DNA from: Nocardia asteroides
GTDB lineage: Bacteria; Actinomycetota; Actinomycetes; Mycobacteriales; Mycobacteriaceae
Length of the DNA: 64,000 nt
Reading direction: 5' to 3'
NCBI RefSeq assembly: GCF_021183625.1
Contig: NZ_CP089214.1
Location: forward strand, 5,208,001 to 5,272,000
The first letter of the stretch is position 1; each line of letters opens with the position of its first letter. Below the pieces are notes generated by a model. The model searched no databases and was not told where the DNA came from. It was given only the letters and a program-made list of their open reading frames with translations. A program made the position numbers and the translations under genes. Below are positions 43,649 through 53,500 of this stretch, piece by piece.

Positions 43649-44869
43649 TCAGCCTCGGCAATCCGGGCGCGCGGTCGCGATCATCGCGGCGTGCAGGTAC
43701 CACCAGTCCCTCGGCTCGGTGGTGTTCAGCCCGGTGAGCTCGCCGACCCGGCGCAGCCGGTAGTCGAGGGTGTTGGGGTGCACGTGCAGCCGCTGCGCCG
43801 CGAGCTGGCGGTGCCGGTTCGCCTCGATGTAGACGCGCAGGGTGTGCAGCAGCTCGGGGTGCTCGGCCAGCGGGGCGAGGTGGGTGCGCAGCAGGTCGCG
43901 CCCGATGCCGGGGCGGGTGAGCTGGTACTCCAGCGCGAGTTCGTCGAAGCGGTGCACGCCCGGCGCCAGCCCGAGCTGCTCGACGGTGTCCAGCAGCTCG
44001 TGCGCCTGCCTGGCGGCGGTGGCGACGGTCTCCGGGGTCGCGCTGAACGCGGTGGCGGTCAGCGGAACCCGCGCGGCCGCGGCCAGCTCCCGCACCAGCC
44101 CGTCGATCTCGGCCTCGGAGCAGTGGTCCTCGGGCACGAGGATCGTCCCGCCGTCCACCGAGAGCAGCGAGAGCGCGTGCTCGCCGAACCGCCCGGCCAG
44201 CGCGGACTGCAGCCTGCGCAGTTTGCGCCTGGCCACGACGGCGCGGTCCAGCCCGGGCCGGTGCTCGTCCGGGTGCGCCGGAACGGCGAGCGCGAGCACG
44301 AAATACCCCGGCGCCAGCGGAATCCCGGACTCCCACGCCATGGCCGAGCCCCCGTGCCCGCCGAGCAGCGCCGAGGTCAGCGTGTGCACGGCGGTCTGGT
44401 GCCCGGCGGCGGTCCCGCGCAACTCCCGGATGTAGGTCTTGCTGACGGTGCAGCTGATCAGGTCGAGCAGCTCGACCACGGCCGTGGTGCCGGTGCTGAT
44501 GTCGAACCCCGCCGCCGGGCCGGGGAAGAGCGCGTCCAGCCCCGCCCGGACGCCGCGGTGCACGCCGCGCAGCACGGTGTCGATGGGAACGCCGTCCCGC
44601 GCCCACTCGGCCGCGGCGGGCTCCAGCCGCTCGATCCGCCCCTCCGGCGCCCGCCCCTGCTCCAGCCGCTGCACGAGCCAGCCGAGGCAGGCGCGCACGA
44701 CCGCGGTGAGGTCGGCGCCCGCGGGCGCGTTCGGCGCGCCCGCGCAGGCGATGCCGGAGCGCGCCAGCTGCGCGGTCAGGTCGCGCGATATTCTATGGAT
44801 CTCCTGTCGGGCCGGTGATATCGGGGAATTGCCGGGTCCGGATTCGGGCCGGACGGTGCTCTCGGCCAT
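43649..44869 (-). CDS. PucR/CdaR-type transcriptional regulator
   Basis: A 406-residue regulator ending in the PucR helix-turn-helix: LLHTLRVYIEANRHRQLAAQ, then RLHVHPNTLDYRLRRVGEL. The N-terminal half is helical (RsbR/globin-like sensor style), and the middle is a GGDEF-like CdaR fold. The ATG at 44869 follows gaggagg; the upstream frame to 44968 is rejected. It lies 126 bases upstream of alkB on the same strand and may regulate alkane oxidation. That link is inferred. Confidence 0.87.
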   Translation of the reverse strand: MAESTVRPESGPGNSPISPARQEIHRISRDLTAQLARSGIACAGAPNAPAGADLTAVVRACLGWLVQRLEQGRAPEGRIERLEPAAAEWARDGVPIDTVLRGVHRGVRAGLDALFPGPAAGFDISTGTTAVVELLDLISCTVSKTYIRELRGTAAGHQTAVHTLTSALLGGHGGSAMAWESGIPLAPGYFVLALAVPAHPDEHRPGLDRAVVARRKLRRLQSALAGRFGEHALSLLSVDGGTILVPEDHCSEAEIDGLVRELAAAARVPLTATAFSATPETVATAARQAHELLDTVEQLGLAPGVHRFDELALEYQLTRPGIGRDLLRTHLAPLAEHPELLHTLRVYIEANRHRQLAAQRLHVHPNTLDYRLRRVGELTGLNTTEPRDWWYLHAAMIATARPDCRG

Positions 44870-45275
44870 CACGGGTGACCTCCTCGCGTCGAAACCGCCG
44901 CGTCGCCGTTTCTCCTCGACGAGTACGGCGTTATCGAACGGTAATAGGCGCTGTCGCTCGCTTTCCACTCCGTTCTCCTCCGTTCCGGCCGACGGCTGTG
45001 AGCTGCGCGAACGCGGCGTCGGACGGGAACGGGCGAGAGGGTCGGTGCCGCATTCCGCCGATAGTGCTCATTTTCCGGTGTCCGAAAAGTCCGCTCCCGT
45101 ACGGGATTCAGGGCATCTGTGGCGGGCCACGGCGCTTTCCGAACGAACTTCGTGAGCATTCCAGTAACCGCCGCTGACCCGGGTATTCGGCTTCGTTTCC
45201 GCCGTAGCGTCAGCCCGCAGTCGCGGTCGGCGACGTCATCCGGAGAACGGTGCCGTTCTCGCAGAAAGGCTCGGA
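44870..45275. other. Intergenic region between PucR gene and lipase
   Basis: A 406-base divergent region with lower GC than its surroundings. Its open frames are Arg-rich with stop-interrupted alternatives and show no conserved motif, so I call no gene. It presumably holds both promoters. A ribosome site (aaagg) precedes the lipase ATG. Confidence 0.4.
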
Positions 45276-46475
45276 ATGAATCATCGTAGGTGTGGTCGGG
45301 TAGTTGGCTCGGCGGTGATGCTGGTGGTCTCGGTGCTCGCGGTCGGGTTCACCGGGGTGGCGCAGGCGCAGCCGGTGGCGTCGGCGGACGAGCAGGTGCT
45401 GGCCGATTACATCGCGGCGGGTCGCACGGGTGCGCCGGTGGCGGATTCGGGGAGCGCGTCGGGGTCGGCGTGCGATTCGGGCAGCGGTGCGGGGTCGGGG
45501 AACGGCTCGGGTGACTGCTACGGCGGGTCGGGCTCGAGCTCCGGTTCCTCGGGCGGATACGCCAGCGACACGGTGGGTTTCGGCCCGGAGCAGTCGGCGT
45601 GGGTGGCGGCCTTCGCGTACGGGCTCGGCAACCCCGATGTCGCCCCGCCCGGGACGAACGACTGGAACTGCAAGCCGACGGCGGCGCACCCCAAGCCGGT
45701 GGTGCTGGTGCACGGGACGTGGATGAACGCCTACAACGGGTTCGCCTACATGTCGAAGCCGATCACCGACGCGGGGTTCTGCACCTTCACCTTCAACTAC
45801 GGGCGGTCGAACCTGCTGGAGGGCGGCGGCCTCGGCGCGGTGCTGCCGGGTGTGATGGGCACCGGGTACATCCAGGATTCGGCGAAGCAGCTGGCGACGT
45901 TCGTGGATCGGGTGCTGGCCGCGACCGGGTCGAACGAGGTCGACCTGGTTGCCCACTCCCAGGGCGGGTCGATGGCGAACTGGTACACCAAGTTCGATGG
46001 CGGCGCGGCGAAGGTCGACAAGCTGGTCACCTTCGGGGCGACCCACCACGGGACCAGCCTGGTCGGAATCGGCGCGCTCGGGCGGGCGATCAACAACCTC
46101 GGGATCGACATCCTCGGCTTCATCGAGATCTTCGTCGGCCACGCCGGGATTCAGCAGACGATCGGCTCGGACTTCGTGAATACGTTGAACGCCAACGGTG
46201 ACACGGTCGCGGGCGTGGACTACACGGTGGTCGGGACCCGCTACGACGAGATCACCAACCCGTACGACCTGACGTTCCTGAAGGCGGGCCCCGGTGCCTC
46301 GGTCCGCAACATCACGCTGCAGGACGGCTGCGAGCAGGACGTCTCCGATCACCTGACGGTGATGTACTCCCCGCGGGCCCTGTCGATCACGCTGAACGCG
46401 CTCGATCCGCAGGCACACCCGAGCCTGGAGTGCACCTTCAACCCCTGGGTGATCGGCGGCGGCGGGAAACTCTGA
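45276..46475 (+). CDS. Secreted class 2 lipase/esterase
   Basis: Exported alpha/beta hydrolase of 399 residues. The signal peptide covers about 1-31 (SAVMLVVSVLAVGFTGVAQA). Residues 55-95 are a Gly/Ser-rich linker (repeats like SGSGAGSGNG). The catalytic part has VVLVHGTWMNAYN (oxyanion region) and the nucleophile S228 in LVAHSQGGSMANW, in the style of lipase class 2 (PF01674). Cys pairs such as GFCTFTF and QDGCEQDVSDHL suggest disulfides. A terminator separates it from the convergent sigF gene. Confidence 0.9.
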   Translation: MNHRRCGRVVGSAVMLVVSVLAVGFTGVAQAQPVASADEQVLADYIAAGRTGAPVADSGSASGSACDSGSGAGSGNGSGDCYGGSGSSSGSSGGYASDTVGFGPEQSAWVAAFAYGLGNPDVAPPGTNDWNCKPTAAHPKPVVLVHGTWMNAYNGFAYMSKPITDAGFCTFTFNYGRSNLLEGGGLGAVLPGVMGTGYIQDSAKQLATFVDRVLAATGSNEVDLVAHSQGGSMANWYTKFDGGAAKVDKLVTFGATHHGTSLVGIGALGRAINNLGIDILGFIEIFVGHAGIQQTIGSDFVNTLNANGDTVAGVDYTVVGTRYDEITNPYDLTFLKAGPGASVRNITLQDGCEQDVSDHLTVMYSPRALSITLNALDPQAHPSLECTFNPWVIGGGGKL

Positions 46476-46487
46476 CCACCGGAAACG

Positions 46488-46523
46488 ACGGGGAGCCCTG
46501 GACTTTCGCCCCGGGGTCCCCGT
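46488..46523. terminator. Bidirectional hairpin terminator
   Basis: ACGGGGAGCCC (46488-46498) pairs with GGGGTCCCCGT (46513-46523), one mismatch, 14-base loop, between the lipase and the convergent sigma factor gene. Confidence 0.7.
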
Positions 46524-46532
46524 TCTCGTTCG

Positions 46533-47354
46533 TCAGGCCACGGCGGGCTCGGACAGCGCCTGCTCGCGCAGCGTCGTCAGCACCCGGGTGAGGATCCGGG
46601 ACACCTGCATCTGCGAGATGCCGAGCCGCTTGGCGATCTCCGACTGGGTGAGGTTGTCGCCGAAGCGCCACATCAGCACCTGCCGGTCGCGCTCGGGCAG
46701 CGCCGCGAGCAGCGGGCCGACGGTGATCGCGTCCTCCAGCAGGTTGTAGCCGGGGTCGGGGGCCGCGAAGGCGTCCAGCGCCGAGGAGGTGCCGGAGTCG
46801 TCGTCGCCGCGCGGCTGCTCGATGGGCTCGGCGGCGTAGCCGTTGCGGGCGATCAGCGCCTGGGTGACCTCGACCAGATCGACGTCGAGGTGCGCGGCGA
46901 TCTCGCGCGCGGTCGGCATCCGGTGCAGCTTGTGCGAGAGCACCTCGATCGCGGGGGCGAGCCGCTGCTGCAGCTCCTTGGTCGCGCGCGGCACCCGGAC
47001 CGCCCAGGTGCGGTCGCGGAAGTGCCTGCGCACCTCACCCATGATGGTCGGCACCGCGAACCCGACGAACGAGGCGCCCACCGTGACGTCGAAGCGGTCG
47101 ACGGCCTGGACCAGGCCGACCATGGCGACCTGCACCAGGTCGTCCGCGTTCTCCCCGCGGCCGGCGAACTTCATCGCGATGTGCTCGGCCAGCGGTAGCG
47201 CCGCGGTGATGATGTCCTCGCGCAGCCGGGCGCGGGCCGGATCGGCCTGGTCCAGGGTGGCGAGTTCGGTGAAACGGGGCTCGAGGTTCTCGTAGCCGCC
47301 TTTGCTGGTGCGGCGGGCGACATCGCGGTAGGCGGTCATCGTCGTCGAGTTCAT
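46533..47354 (-). CDS. sigF: RNA polymerase sigma factor SigF (SigB/F/G family)
   Basis: Alternative sigma factor of 273 residues for stress or stationary phase. Region 2 contains LAEHIAMKFAGRGENADDLVQ, VGLVQAVDRFDV and FAVPTIMGEVRRHFRDRTW; region 3 has VLSHKLHRMPTAREIAAHL; region 4 has LPERDRQVLMWRFGDNLTQS and EIAKRLGISQMQVSR. The ATG at 47354 follows gaagagg. The anti-sigma factor gene (usbX/rsbW type), often next to sigF, is not beside it here. A SigF-type promoter lies upstream, so it is probably self-activating. Confidence 0.93.
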   Translation of the reverse strand: MNSTTMTAYRDVARRTSKGGYENLEPRFTELATLDQADPARARLREDIITAALPLAEHIAMKFAGRGENADDLVQVAMVGLVQAVDRFDVTVGASFVGFAVPTIMGEVRRHFRDRTWAVRVPRATKELQQRLAPAIEVLSHKLHRMPTAREIAAHLDVDLVEVTQALIARNGYAAEPIEQPRGDDDSGTSSALDAFAAPDPGYNLLEDAITVGPLLAALPERDRQVLMWRFGDNLTQSEIAKRLGISQMQVSRILTRVLTTLREQALSEPAVA

Positions 47355-47399
47355 CGGGTTCCTCTTCCGGCCGAGCAGGGCGAACGCACGTCCTAGCTG

Positions 47400-47424
47400 G
47401 TACCCGGAGTAGTTGACCGCAAAC
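47400..47424 (-). promoter_or_regulatory. SigF-type promoter upstream of sigF
   Basis: On the minus strand GTTT (47421-47424), a 15-base spacer and GGGTAC (47400-47405) match the SigF consensus GTTT-N15-17-GGGTAT at all but the last base. It lies about 45 bases before the sigF start, which fits autoregulation. Confidence 0.75.
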
Positions 47425-47573
47425 ACTTCCGGGAAATTTTTCCCCGAGCGGGACGAACCGGGCAGCAGCCCCGCTGACCAGGCAAACGGCATTTCGGACA
47501 CTGGCCGGGCTGCGTACGCCGCCGGACGGGCCGCCCGGCATACTCGGGGAAACTCGGCCCGATTGGAGCAGGC

Positions 47574-49091
47574 ATGGACACCGCCGCCGCCGCACCCCCC
47601 GAAGAACTGGATCGCGGCGTGATCGTCACCGGCCTGGTGATCGTGGCCGGGATGATCATGGTGGTGCTCGACACCACGATCGTGAACGTGGCACTGGACT
47701 CCCTGAGCACCGAACTCGGCGCGCCACTCTCCACCACCCAGTGGGTGGTCACCGGCTACCTGCTCGCCGTCGCCCTCGTCATCCCGCTGACCGGCTGGGT
47801 CATGGACCGCTTCGGCCCCAAGCCGACCTGGCTCACCGCCGTGACGCTGTTCGTGCTCGGCTCCGCGCTCTGCGCGACCGCCTGGTCGGTCGAGAGCCTG
47901 GTCTTCTTCCGGGTACTGCAGGGGCTCGGCGGCGGCATGCTGCTCCCCGCCGGCCAGGCCATCATCACCAGGGCGGCCGGGCCGAACCGGCTCGGCCGGG
48001 CCATGAGCATCATCGGCGTCCCGATGCTGCTCGGCCCGGTCCTCGGCCCCGTGCTCGGCGGGCTGCTCGTGGAGTACACCGGCTGGCACTGGATCTTCCT
48101 GGTGAACGTGCCGGTCGGCGCCGTCGCCATCGCGCTCGCGGTGTGGAAGCTGCCCGCCGGTGACGCGCTGCCCGACCCGGGCAAGCTGGACCTGCGTGGG
48201 CTGGTCCTGCTCTCCGGCAGCCTGGTCTGCCTGCTCTACGGCCTCTCCGAGGCGGCCTCGCACGGCGGGTTCGGCGAGTGGGGCGTGCTCGGCTGGCTGC
48301 TCGCCGGTGCCGTCGGCCTCGCCCTGTACACCTGGCACAGCCTGAACCGCGGCTCCGCCTCGATCATCGATGTCCGGCTGCTCGGCAACCGGCTCTTCGC
48401 CGGCGCGACCTTCGCGGTGTTCCTGGTGGCCATCGGGCTCTTCGGCGGCATGCTGCTGCTCCCGCTCTACTACCAGACCGTGCGCGGCGAGGGCGCGCTC
48501 GGCGCCGGGCTGCTGCTCGCCCCGCAGGGGCTCGGCGCGATCGTGGCCATGGTGGTCGGCGGCAGGCTGGTCGACCGGATCGGCGCCGGTTACGTGGTGC
48601 CGGTCGGTGTGCTGCTCGCCCTGATCGGCACCTTCCCGTTCACCCAGGTCGGCACCGACACCTCCTACGTCTGGCTGAGCGTCGCGCTGTTCGTGCGCGG
48701 CATGGGGCTCGGCTCGGTCATGATGCCGACCATGGCCGCCGCCTACTCCAGCCTCGACCGCGACATCGTCTCGAGGGCCGCGCCGACGCTGTCGGCCATC
48801 CAGCAGGTCGGCGCCGCGCTCGGCAGCGCCCTGCTGGTGACCGCGCTGACCCAGCGCCTCACCGAGCAGCTCGACGAGAAGGGCATCAGCGCGGCGGGCG
48901 GCGGCGCCGACCAGATCAGCACGCTGCCGCCGGAGGCGCTGCCGATCGTCGGCCCGCTGCTGGCGAACGCCTTCGGCTTCGCCTTCTGGGTCGCCTTCGC
49001 GCTGACCGCGGTGATCATCCTGCCCGCCATGTTCCTGCCCCGGCACCGCACCGGGGTACCGAAGAAGACCGCGATCGCGCCCGGCGTCTAG
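47574..49091 (+). CDS. DHA2-family MFS efflux transporter
   Basis: A 505-residue, 14-helix drug efflux permease. It shows MVVLDTTIVNVALDSLSTEL in helix 1, TGWVMDRFGPKPTW (motif A-like), GGMLLPAGQAII and GPVLGPVLGGLLVEYTGWHW (motif C). The start is the ATG at 47574. It is divergent from sigF across a 219-base gap that also carries the sigF promoter. The substrate is unknown. Confidence 0.92.
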   Translation: MDTAAAAPPEELDRGVIVTGLVIVAGMIMVVLDTTIVNVALDSLSTELGAPLSTTQWVVTGYLLAVALVIPLTGWVMDRFGPKPTWLTAVTLFVLGSALCATAWSVESLVFFRVLQGLGGGMLLPAGQAIITRAAGPNRLGRAMSIIGVPMLLGPVLGPVLGGLLVEYTGWHWIFLVNVPVGAVAIALAVWKLPAGDALPDPGKLDLRGLVLLSGSLVCLLYGLSEAASHGGFGEWGVLGWLLAGAVGLALYTWHSLNRGSASIIDVRLLGNRLFAGATFAVFLVAIGLFGGMLLLPLYYQTVRGEGALGAGLLLAPQGLGAIVAMVVGGRLVDRIGAGYVVPVGVLLALIGTFPFTQVGTDTSYVWLSVALFVRGMGLGSVMMPTMAAAYSSLDRDIVSRAAPTLSAIQQVGAALGSALLVTALTQRLTEQLDEKGISAAGGGADQISTLPPEALPIVGPLLANAFGFAFWVAFALTAVIILPAMFLPRHRTGVPKKTAIAPGV

Positions 49092-49208
49092 CGAAAGCTC
49101 AACGCCTTCCGATTGATTCGAATCGGTGCGCACCCCGTCCGCGCCCGGTTACCGTTGACGACGGCGATATCGCCGCGGCCGCGGCGCTACCGGACGTGCG
49201 GGGGGCCG

Positions 49209-49745
49209 ATGGGGGAACCGCAGCAGTGGATCGTGCCGGTGACGGCGGCCCTGGTCGCGGTCTCGGCGCTGGCCCTCGCCTGCCCGCACCCCTGTGCGGG
49301 CCGCGGCCGGGTCGCGCACGGGGTGCTCTGCGTGGCGATGGCGGCCATGCTGGTCCCCGCCTACGACCCGCTGGGGCCGCTGCCGCTGGCGCTGCTGCTC
49401 GGCGGGGTCGGGCTGTGGCTGGCCGACACCCCGGTTCCGCTCGCCCTCCGGCTGCCGGTGATCGCCGATGTGCTGGTCATGGCGGTGCTGCTGCTCGCCG
49501 TCCCCGGTGCGGATGGTGCGGTGGCCACGCCGGGTGCGGCACATCAGCACGGCGGGGGAGCGGGGCCGGGCTGGCTCTCGCTCCCGGTCCTGGCGCTGGT
49601 CGCGTGGGGCTGGGTGCGGCTGCACGTGTGGTGGGCCGGGCGCGGGGTGCGCGACCCGGCCCGGTCGACCACCGGCACCGTCGCACACCTCTCGATGACC
49701 GCCGCGATGCTGCTCATGGGGCTGAGCCACCTGCAGCACCGGTGA
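49209..49745 (+). CDS. DUF5134-like membrane protein
   Basis: A 178-residue membrane protein with about five helices (VPVTAALVAVSALALACP, VAMAAMLVPAYDPLGPLPLA, LPVIADVLVMAVLLLAV, SLPVLALVAWGWVRLHVWW, HLSMTAAMLLMGLSHLQH). A His-rich loop (GAAHQHGGG) and terminal His/Met pattern hint at metal binding, as known for this type of protein near copper genes. The ATG at 49209 follows ggggg. It is convergent with the next gene, one base apart. Confidence 0.75.
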   Translation: MGEPQQWIVPVTAALVAVSALALACPHPCAGRGRVAHGVLCVAMAAMLVPAYDPLGPLPLALLLGGVGLWLADTPVPLALRLPVIADVLVMAVLLLAVPGADGAVATPGAAHQHGGGAGPGWLSLPVLALVAWGWVRLHVWWAGRGVRDPARSTTGTVAHLSMTAAMLLMGLSHLQHR

Positions 49746-49746
49746 T

Positions 49747-50076
49747 TCAGCCGGCGAAGTCCGGGCAGAGGTTCGTCGACGCGGCGCTGACGAAGAGCGT
49801 GCCCTGGTCGAAGTGGTAGGTCTGCTCGACCGCGGAGATCTCGTCCAGGATCGATCCGCCCGCCCGCAGGTGGCCGCAGGTCTGGTACCCCGCCACCACC
49901 ATCTCGTCCGCCGACTTCCCCGGCAGTGTGGCGTTGTTGATGCCGATCTCCTCCAGGAACGCGACCTCGGCGCCGCCGGTGTCGGCCGCCGCGGTGGCGA
50001 CGGTGCCGCCGAGCGCGGCGAAGGCGATGGCGGCGGCGACGGTGAGAGTGCGGAGGTGGGTGCGGGTGGTGCTCAT
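49747..50076 (-). CDS. Secreted DUF732 protein
   Basis: A 109-residue exported protein. The signal peptide covers about 1-31 (TLTVAAAIAFAALGGTVATA, cleavage near AAA). The mature domain has FLEEIGINNATLPGKSADEM, then GYQTCGHLRAGGS and a final STNLCPDFAG, giving the two cysteines typical of DUF732 proteins of mycobacteria and nocardiae. The ATG at 50076 was chosen. It faces the siderophore operon divergently. Confidence 0.85.
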   Translation of the reverse strand: MSTTRTHLRTLTVAAAIAFAALGGTVATAAADTGGAEVAFLEEIGINNATLPGKSADEMVVAGYQTCGHLRAGGSILDEISAVEQTYHFDQGTLFVSAASTNLCPDFAG

Positions 50077-50205
50077 GGCCTGGTCCTCGGGTTCGGGTGG
50101 TTCCGGCGGTGTGATCTCAATGATTCCGCCGCGAGGCCGGGTGGAGAACCCACCCAAGGGGTGGGACGGGCAACCCTCGGATGCGGGTGCTGCCCTCCTG
50201 TAAAG

Positions 50206-50217
50206 TAAGGCTTGGCT
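50206..50217. promoter_or_regulatory. Weak second iron-box-like half site
   Basis: TAAGGCTTGGCT matches the left part of the IdeR/DtxR box at 10 of 12 positions, but the right half is missing. It lies between the DUF732 gene and the main iron box. Low confidence. Confidence 0.25.
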
Positions 50218-50309
50218 TCGTGGTTCTCCCGCGCGGCCCGGAAGCCGCTGTGTTCGTGGTTGATTCATCCCACGTTCGGACTTTTCTCGCTTTCCCAGAC
50301 CCGCATGAA

Positions 50310-50328
50310 ATAGGCTAGGCTAACCTTG
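50310..50328. promoter_or_regulatory. IdeR/DtxR iron box of the siderophore operon
   Basis: ATAGGCTAGGCTAACCTTG closely matches the 19-base IdeR consensus TTAGGTTAGGCTAACCTAA. It lies in the 456-base gap (50077-50532) before the NRPS operon, about 205 bases before the first NRPS start. Iron-loaded IdeR would repress there. The remaining bases of the gap hold a short possible leader frame and a weak second half site, and otherwise nothing recognisable. Confidence 0.82.
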
Positions 50329-50352
50329 CATTCGCTAGGAGGGGGTCGGGTC

Positions 50353-50439
50353 ATGCGGGAGCTGTCGTTCGAGCCCGAGATCGACAGATGTGCGGCAGGC
50401 CCGGCCATTACGTGCGCGAGCCGCTCGGTGGCGGCCTGA
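50353..50439 (+). CDS. Possible 28-residue leader or remnant frame after the iron box
   Basis: The frame begins MRELSFEPEID and has a perfect Shine-Dalgarno (AGGAGGGGG at 50337-50345, seven bases before ATG). It ends 93 bases before the NRPS. A second frame over the same bases reads PGHYVREPLGGGLIVAPSGG, so a frameshifted or decayed small gene is another possibility. No family is recognised. Confidence 0.35.
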   Translation: MRELSFEPEIDRCAAGPAITCASRSVAA

Positions 50440-50532
50440 TCGTCGCGCCGAGCGGAGGGGACGGACCCCGCCCGCTCCCATCGGAACTCACCGGTACTCC
50501 CCTGCCCGAACCGAGACAGTCGAAGGATGAAG

Positions 50533-53500
50533 ATGGCAGACGACATTCTCGAGCGCCGCAAGCAGCTGCTCCAGCGCCGACTGCGGGAGCACGGCGTCGA
50601 GGCGTCGTCGCGGGAAGCCGCTGTCCCGGAACGTGATCCGGGGCAGCCGGTCGCGCTCTCGGCGGCGCAGCGGCGGCTGTGGTTCGTGCAGCGGCTCGAT
50701 CCGGCCGATGCCGCGCTGAACGTCGGAGTGGCCTATCGGCTGGCGGGCGAACTCGATCCGGAGCGGCTGCGCGCCGCCATCGCGTCCGTGGTGGACAGGC
50801 ACGAGATCCTGCGCACCACCTATCACGTCGGCGACGATGGCGAGCCGTACCAGGTCTCGCACCTCGATCTCGGAATCGACTGGCAACGGCAGGATCTCGA
50901 TCATCTTCCCGAGCCGGAGCGGGTAGACCGCACCCTCTCCATCGCGCGGGAGCTGCTCACCCGGCCCTTCGACCTCGCGGCGGACCCGCCGCTGCGCGCG
51001 ACCCTCATCGCGCTCGGTGACCAGGCCTGGGCACTCGTGCTCGTGGTGCACCACATCGCCTGGGACGACGATTCCTGGCCGGTGTTCTTCGCCGAACTCG
51101 CCGCCGCCTACCGCGGCGCCGAGCTGCCCGCGCTGCCGGTGCAGTACGTCGACGTCGAGCTGCGCGACCACACCGGCGACGAGGCGGGGCTGGAGTACTG
51201 GCGCACCGCCCTGACCCCGCTGCCCGAACCGCTGGAGCTGCCCGGCGGCGGGACGGGCGGCGGTGCGGACCGGGTGCTGCGGGAACTCCCCGCCGCGCTC
51301 GTCGAGCAGGTCGCCGCGGCCGCCCGGGAGCGGTCGGCGACGCCGTTCATGGTGCTGTTCGCGGGTTTCCAGGCGGTGCTGCAGCGCTACACCGCCGCCG
51401 CCGACTTCCTGGTCACCGTCCCGGTCACCGAGCGCCGCGACCCCCGCGCGGAGCCGCTGATCGGCTACTTCGGCAACGCGCTGCTGGTGCGCGCGAAGCC
51501 GGACGGCGCCGAGCCGTTCGCCGCGCTGCTCGACCGCACCCGCGCCACCGTCTCCGGCGCCTTCGCCAACCAGGGCGTCGGCGTGGACCGGGTGATCGCC
51601 GCGGTCGCCCCGCAGCGGACCGGCGGCGGGGACGCGCTGCACCAGCTGGTGCGGGTGAGCTTCAGCGTGCGCAGCGCTGCCGACGGCGTCGAGCTGCCCG
51701 GGGTGCGCAGCACCGAGCTGGCGATCCCACCGGTCGCGGCGCAGGAACCGCTGGGGCTCATGGTCGTTCACGACCGCGCCGGGGCCAGGATCGAGGCCAC
51801 CTTCCGGCCGGGCGCGCTGGCCCGGCCGCTGGTCGAGCGGCTGCTCGGGCACTATGTCCGGCTGCTGGAGAGCGCGCTGCGCGACCCGGCCGCGCCGCTG
51901 CGCACGCTGGACCTGCTCGGCCCGGCGGAGCTCGAGCGGGCGCTCGCCGACTCCCGCGGCACGCTCGTCGCCGAGCGGCCGGACACCATGATCGACATGG
52001 TGCAGCGGCAGGTCGCCGCAGGCCCGGAGCGCACCGCGGTCCGCTCCGACGAGGTCGAGCTCACCTACCTGGCGCTGAACGAGCGCGCGAATCGGCTGGC
52101 ACGGTGGCTGATCCGCGCGGGAGCGGGCCCGGAGCGGCTGGTCGCGCTGCGCATGGCCACCTCGGTGGAGTTCGTGGTCGCCGCGCTCGCGGTGCAGAAG
52201 GCGGGCGCCGCCTACCTGCCGATCGACCCCGCCTACCCGGCCGAGCGCACCGCCTACCTGCTCGCCGACGCCCGCCCCGCGCTGGTCATCGACCCGGAGG
52301 CGCTGGCGGCGGCCGAGCGGGAGGCCGCCGGGCTGCCCGCGCACGACCCCACCGACGCCGATCGGCGGGCGGCGCTGCACCCGGGGAACACCGCCTACGT
52401 CATCTACACCTCGGGCTCGACCGGGCAGCCGAAGGGCGTCCCGGTGCCGCACGCCGCGATCGCCGAGCACCTCTCCGGGTTCACCGCCGAGTGGAGCCTG
52501 ACCCCCGACGACCGGGTGCTGCAGTCCACCTCGGTCAGCTTCGACGCCTCGCTGCTCGACATCTTCGTGACGCTCACCGCGGGCGCCTGCGTGGTCGTCC
52601 CGAAGCCGCACGCGTACCGGGACGTCCCCTACGTCGCGGAGCTGGTGCGGCGGCACGGCGTCACCGTGCTGCACATGGTGCCGTCCATGCTCGCGACCTT
52701 CCTCGTCCTGCCCGCGGCGGGCGACTGGAGCACGCTGCGGCACGTTCCGGTCGGCGGCGAGGCGCTGCCCGGCGAGGTCGCCGACCGCTTCGCCGCCCGG
52801 TTCGACGCCGAGCTGCGCAACCACTACGGGCCGACCGAGGCCGTGGTCTGCTCGGCGCACACCGTCGTCACCGGGGCGCAGGGCACCGGCGTGGTACCGA
52901 TCGGGCGCCCCAACCGCAACGTGCACCTCTACCTGCTCGACGCGGCGCTGCGGCCGGTGCCGGATGGCGCGGCGGGCGAGATCTACCTGGGCGGCAACCA
53001 GCTGGCCCGCGGCTATCTGAACCAGTACGGCCGCACCGCCGAGCGGTTCGTCGCCGATCCGTTCACACCGGGCGGGCGGCTCTACCGCACCGGCGACCTG
53101 GCCCGCAGGAACGAGGCCGGACTGATCGAATTCCTCGGCCGCGCCGACGAGCAGGTCAAGGTGCGCGGGCACCGGATCGAGCTCGGCGAGGTCGAGGCCG
53201 CGGTGGCCGCTGCGCCTGAGGTGGCGCAGTGCGTCGTCGTCGTCGCCGAGCACGCCGCCCTCGGCCCCGCGCTGGCCGCCTACGTGGTACCCGTCGCGGG
53301 TGCCGAACCGGAGCCGGGCGCGCTGCGCGAGCGAGTGGCCGCGGTGCTGCCGGAGTACATGGTGCCCGCGGCCTTCACCGTGCTCGACGCGATCCCGCTG
53401 ACCGCGCACGGCAAGCTGGACCGCCGCGCCCTCCCCGCCCCGGTCTTCGCCGAGGCCGGGACCTACCGCGAGCCCGCGACGCCGACCGAGACCCGGGTGG

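Noticed and set aside
44869-45159. 96-residue reverse frame between PucR gene and lipase
   Set aside because: Arg-rich, no ribosome site or motif; it lies in a promoter region.
46533-49133. 866-residue reverse frame that contains SigF at its end
   Set aside because: Only the last 273 residues are SigF; the rest is the antisense of the efflux pump gene.
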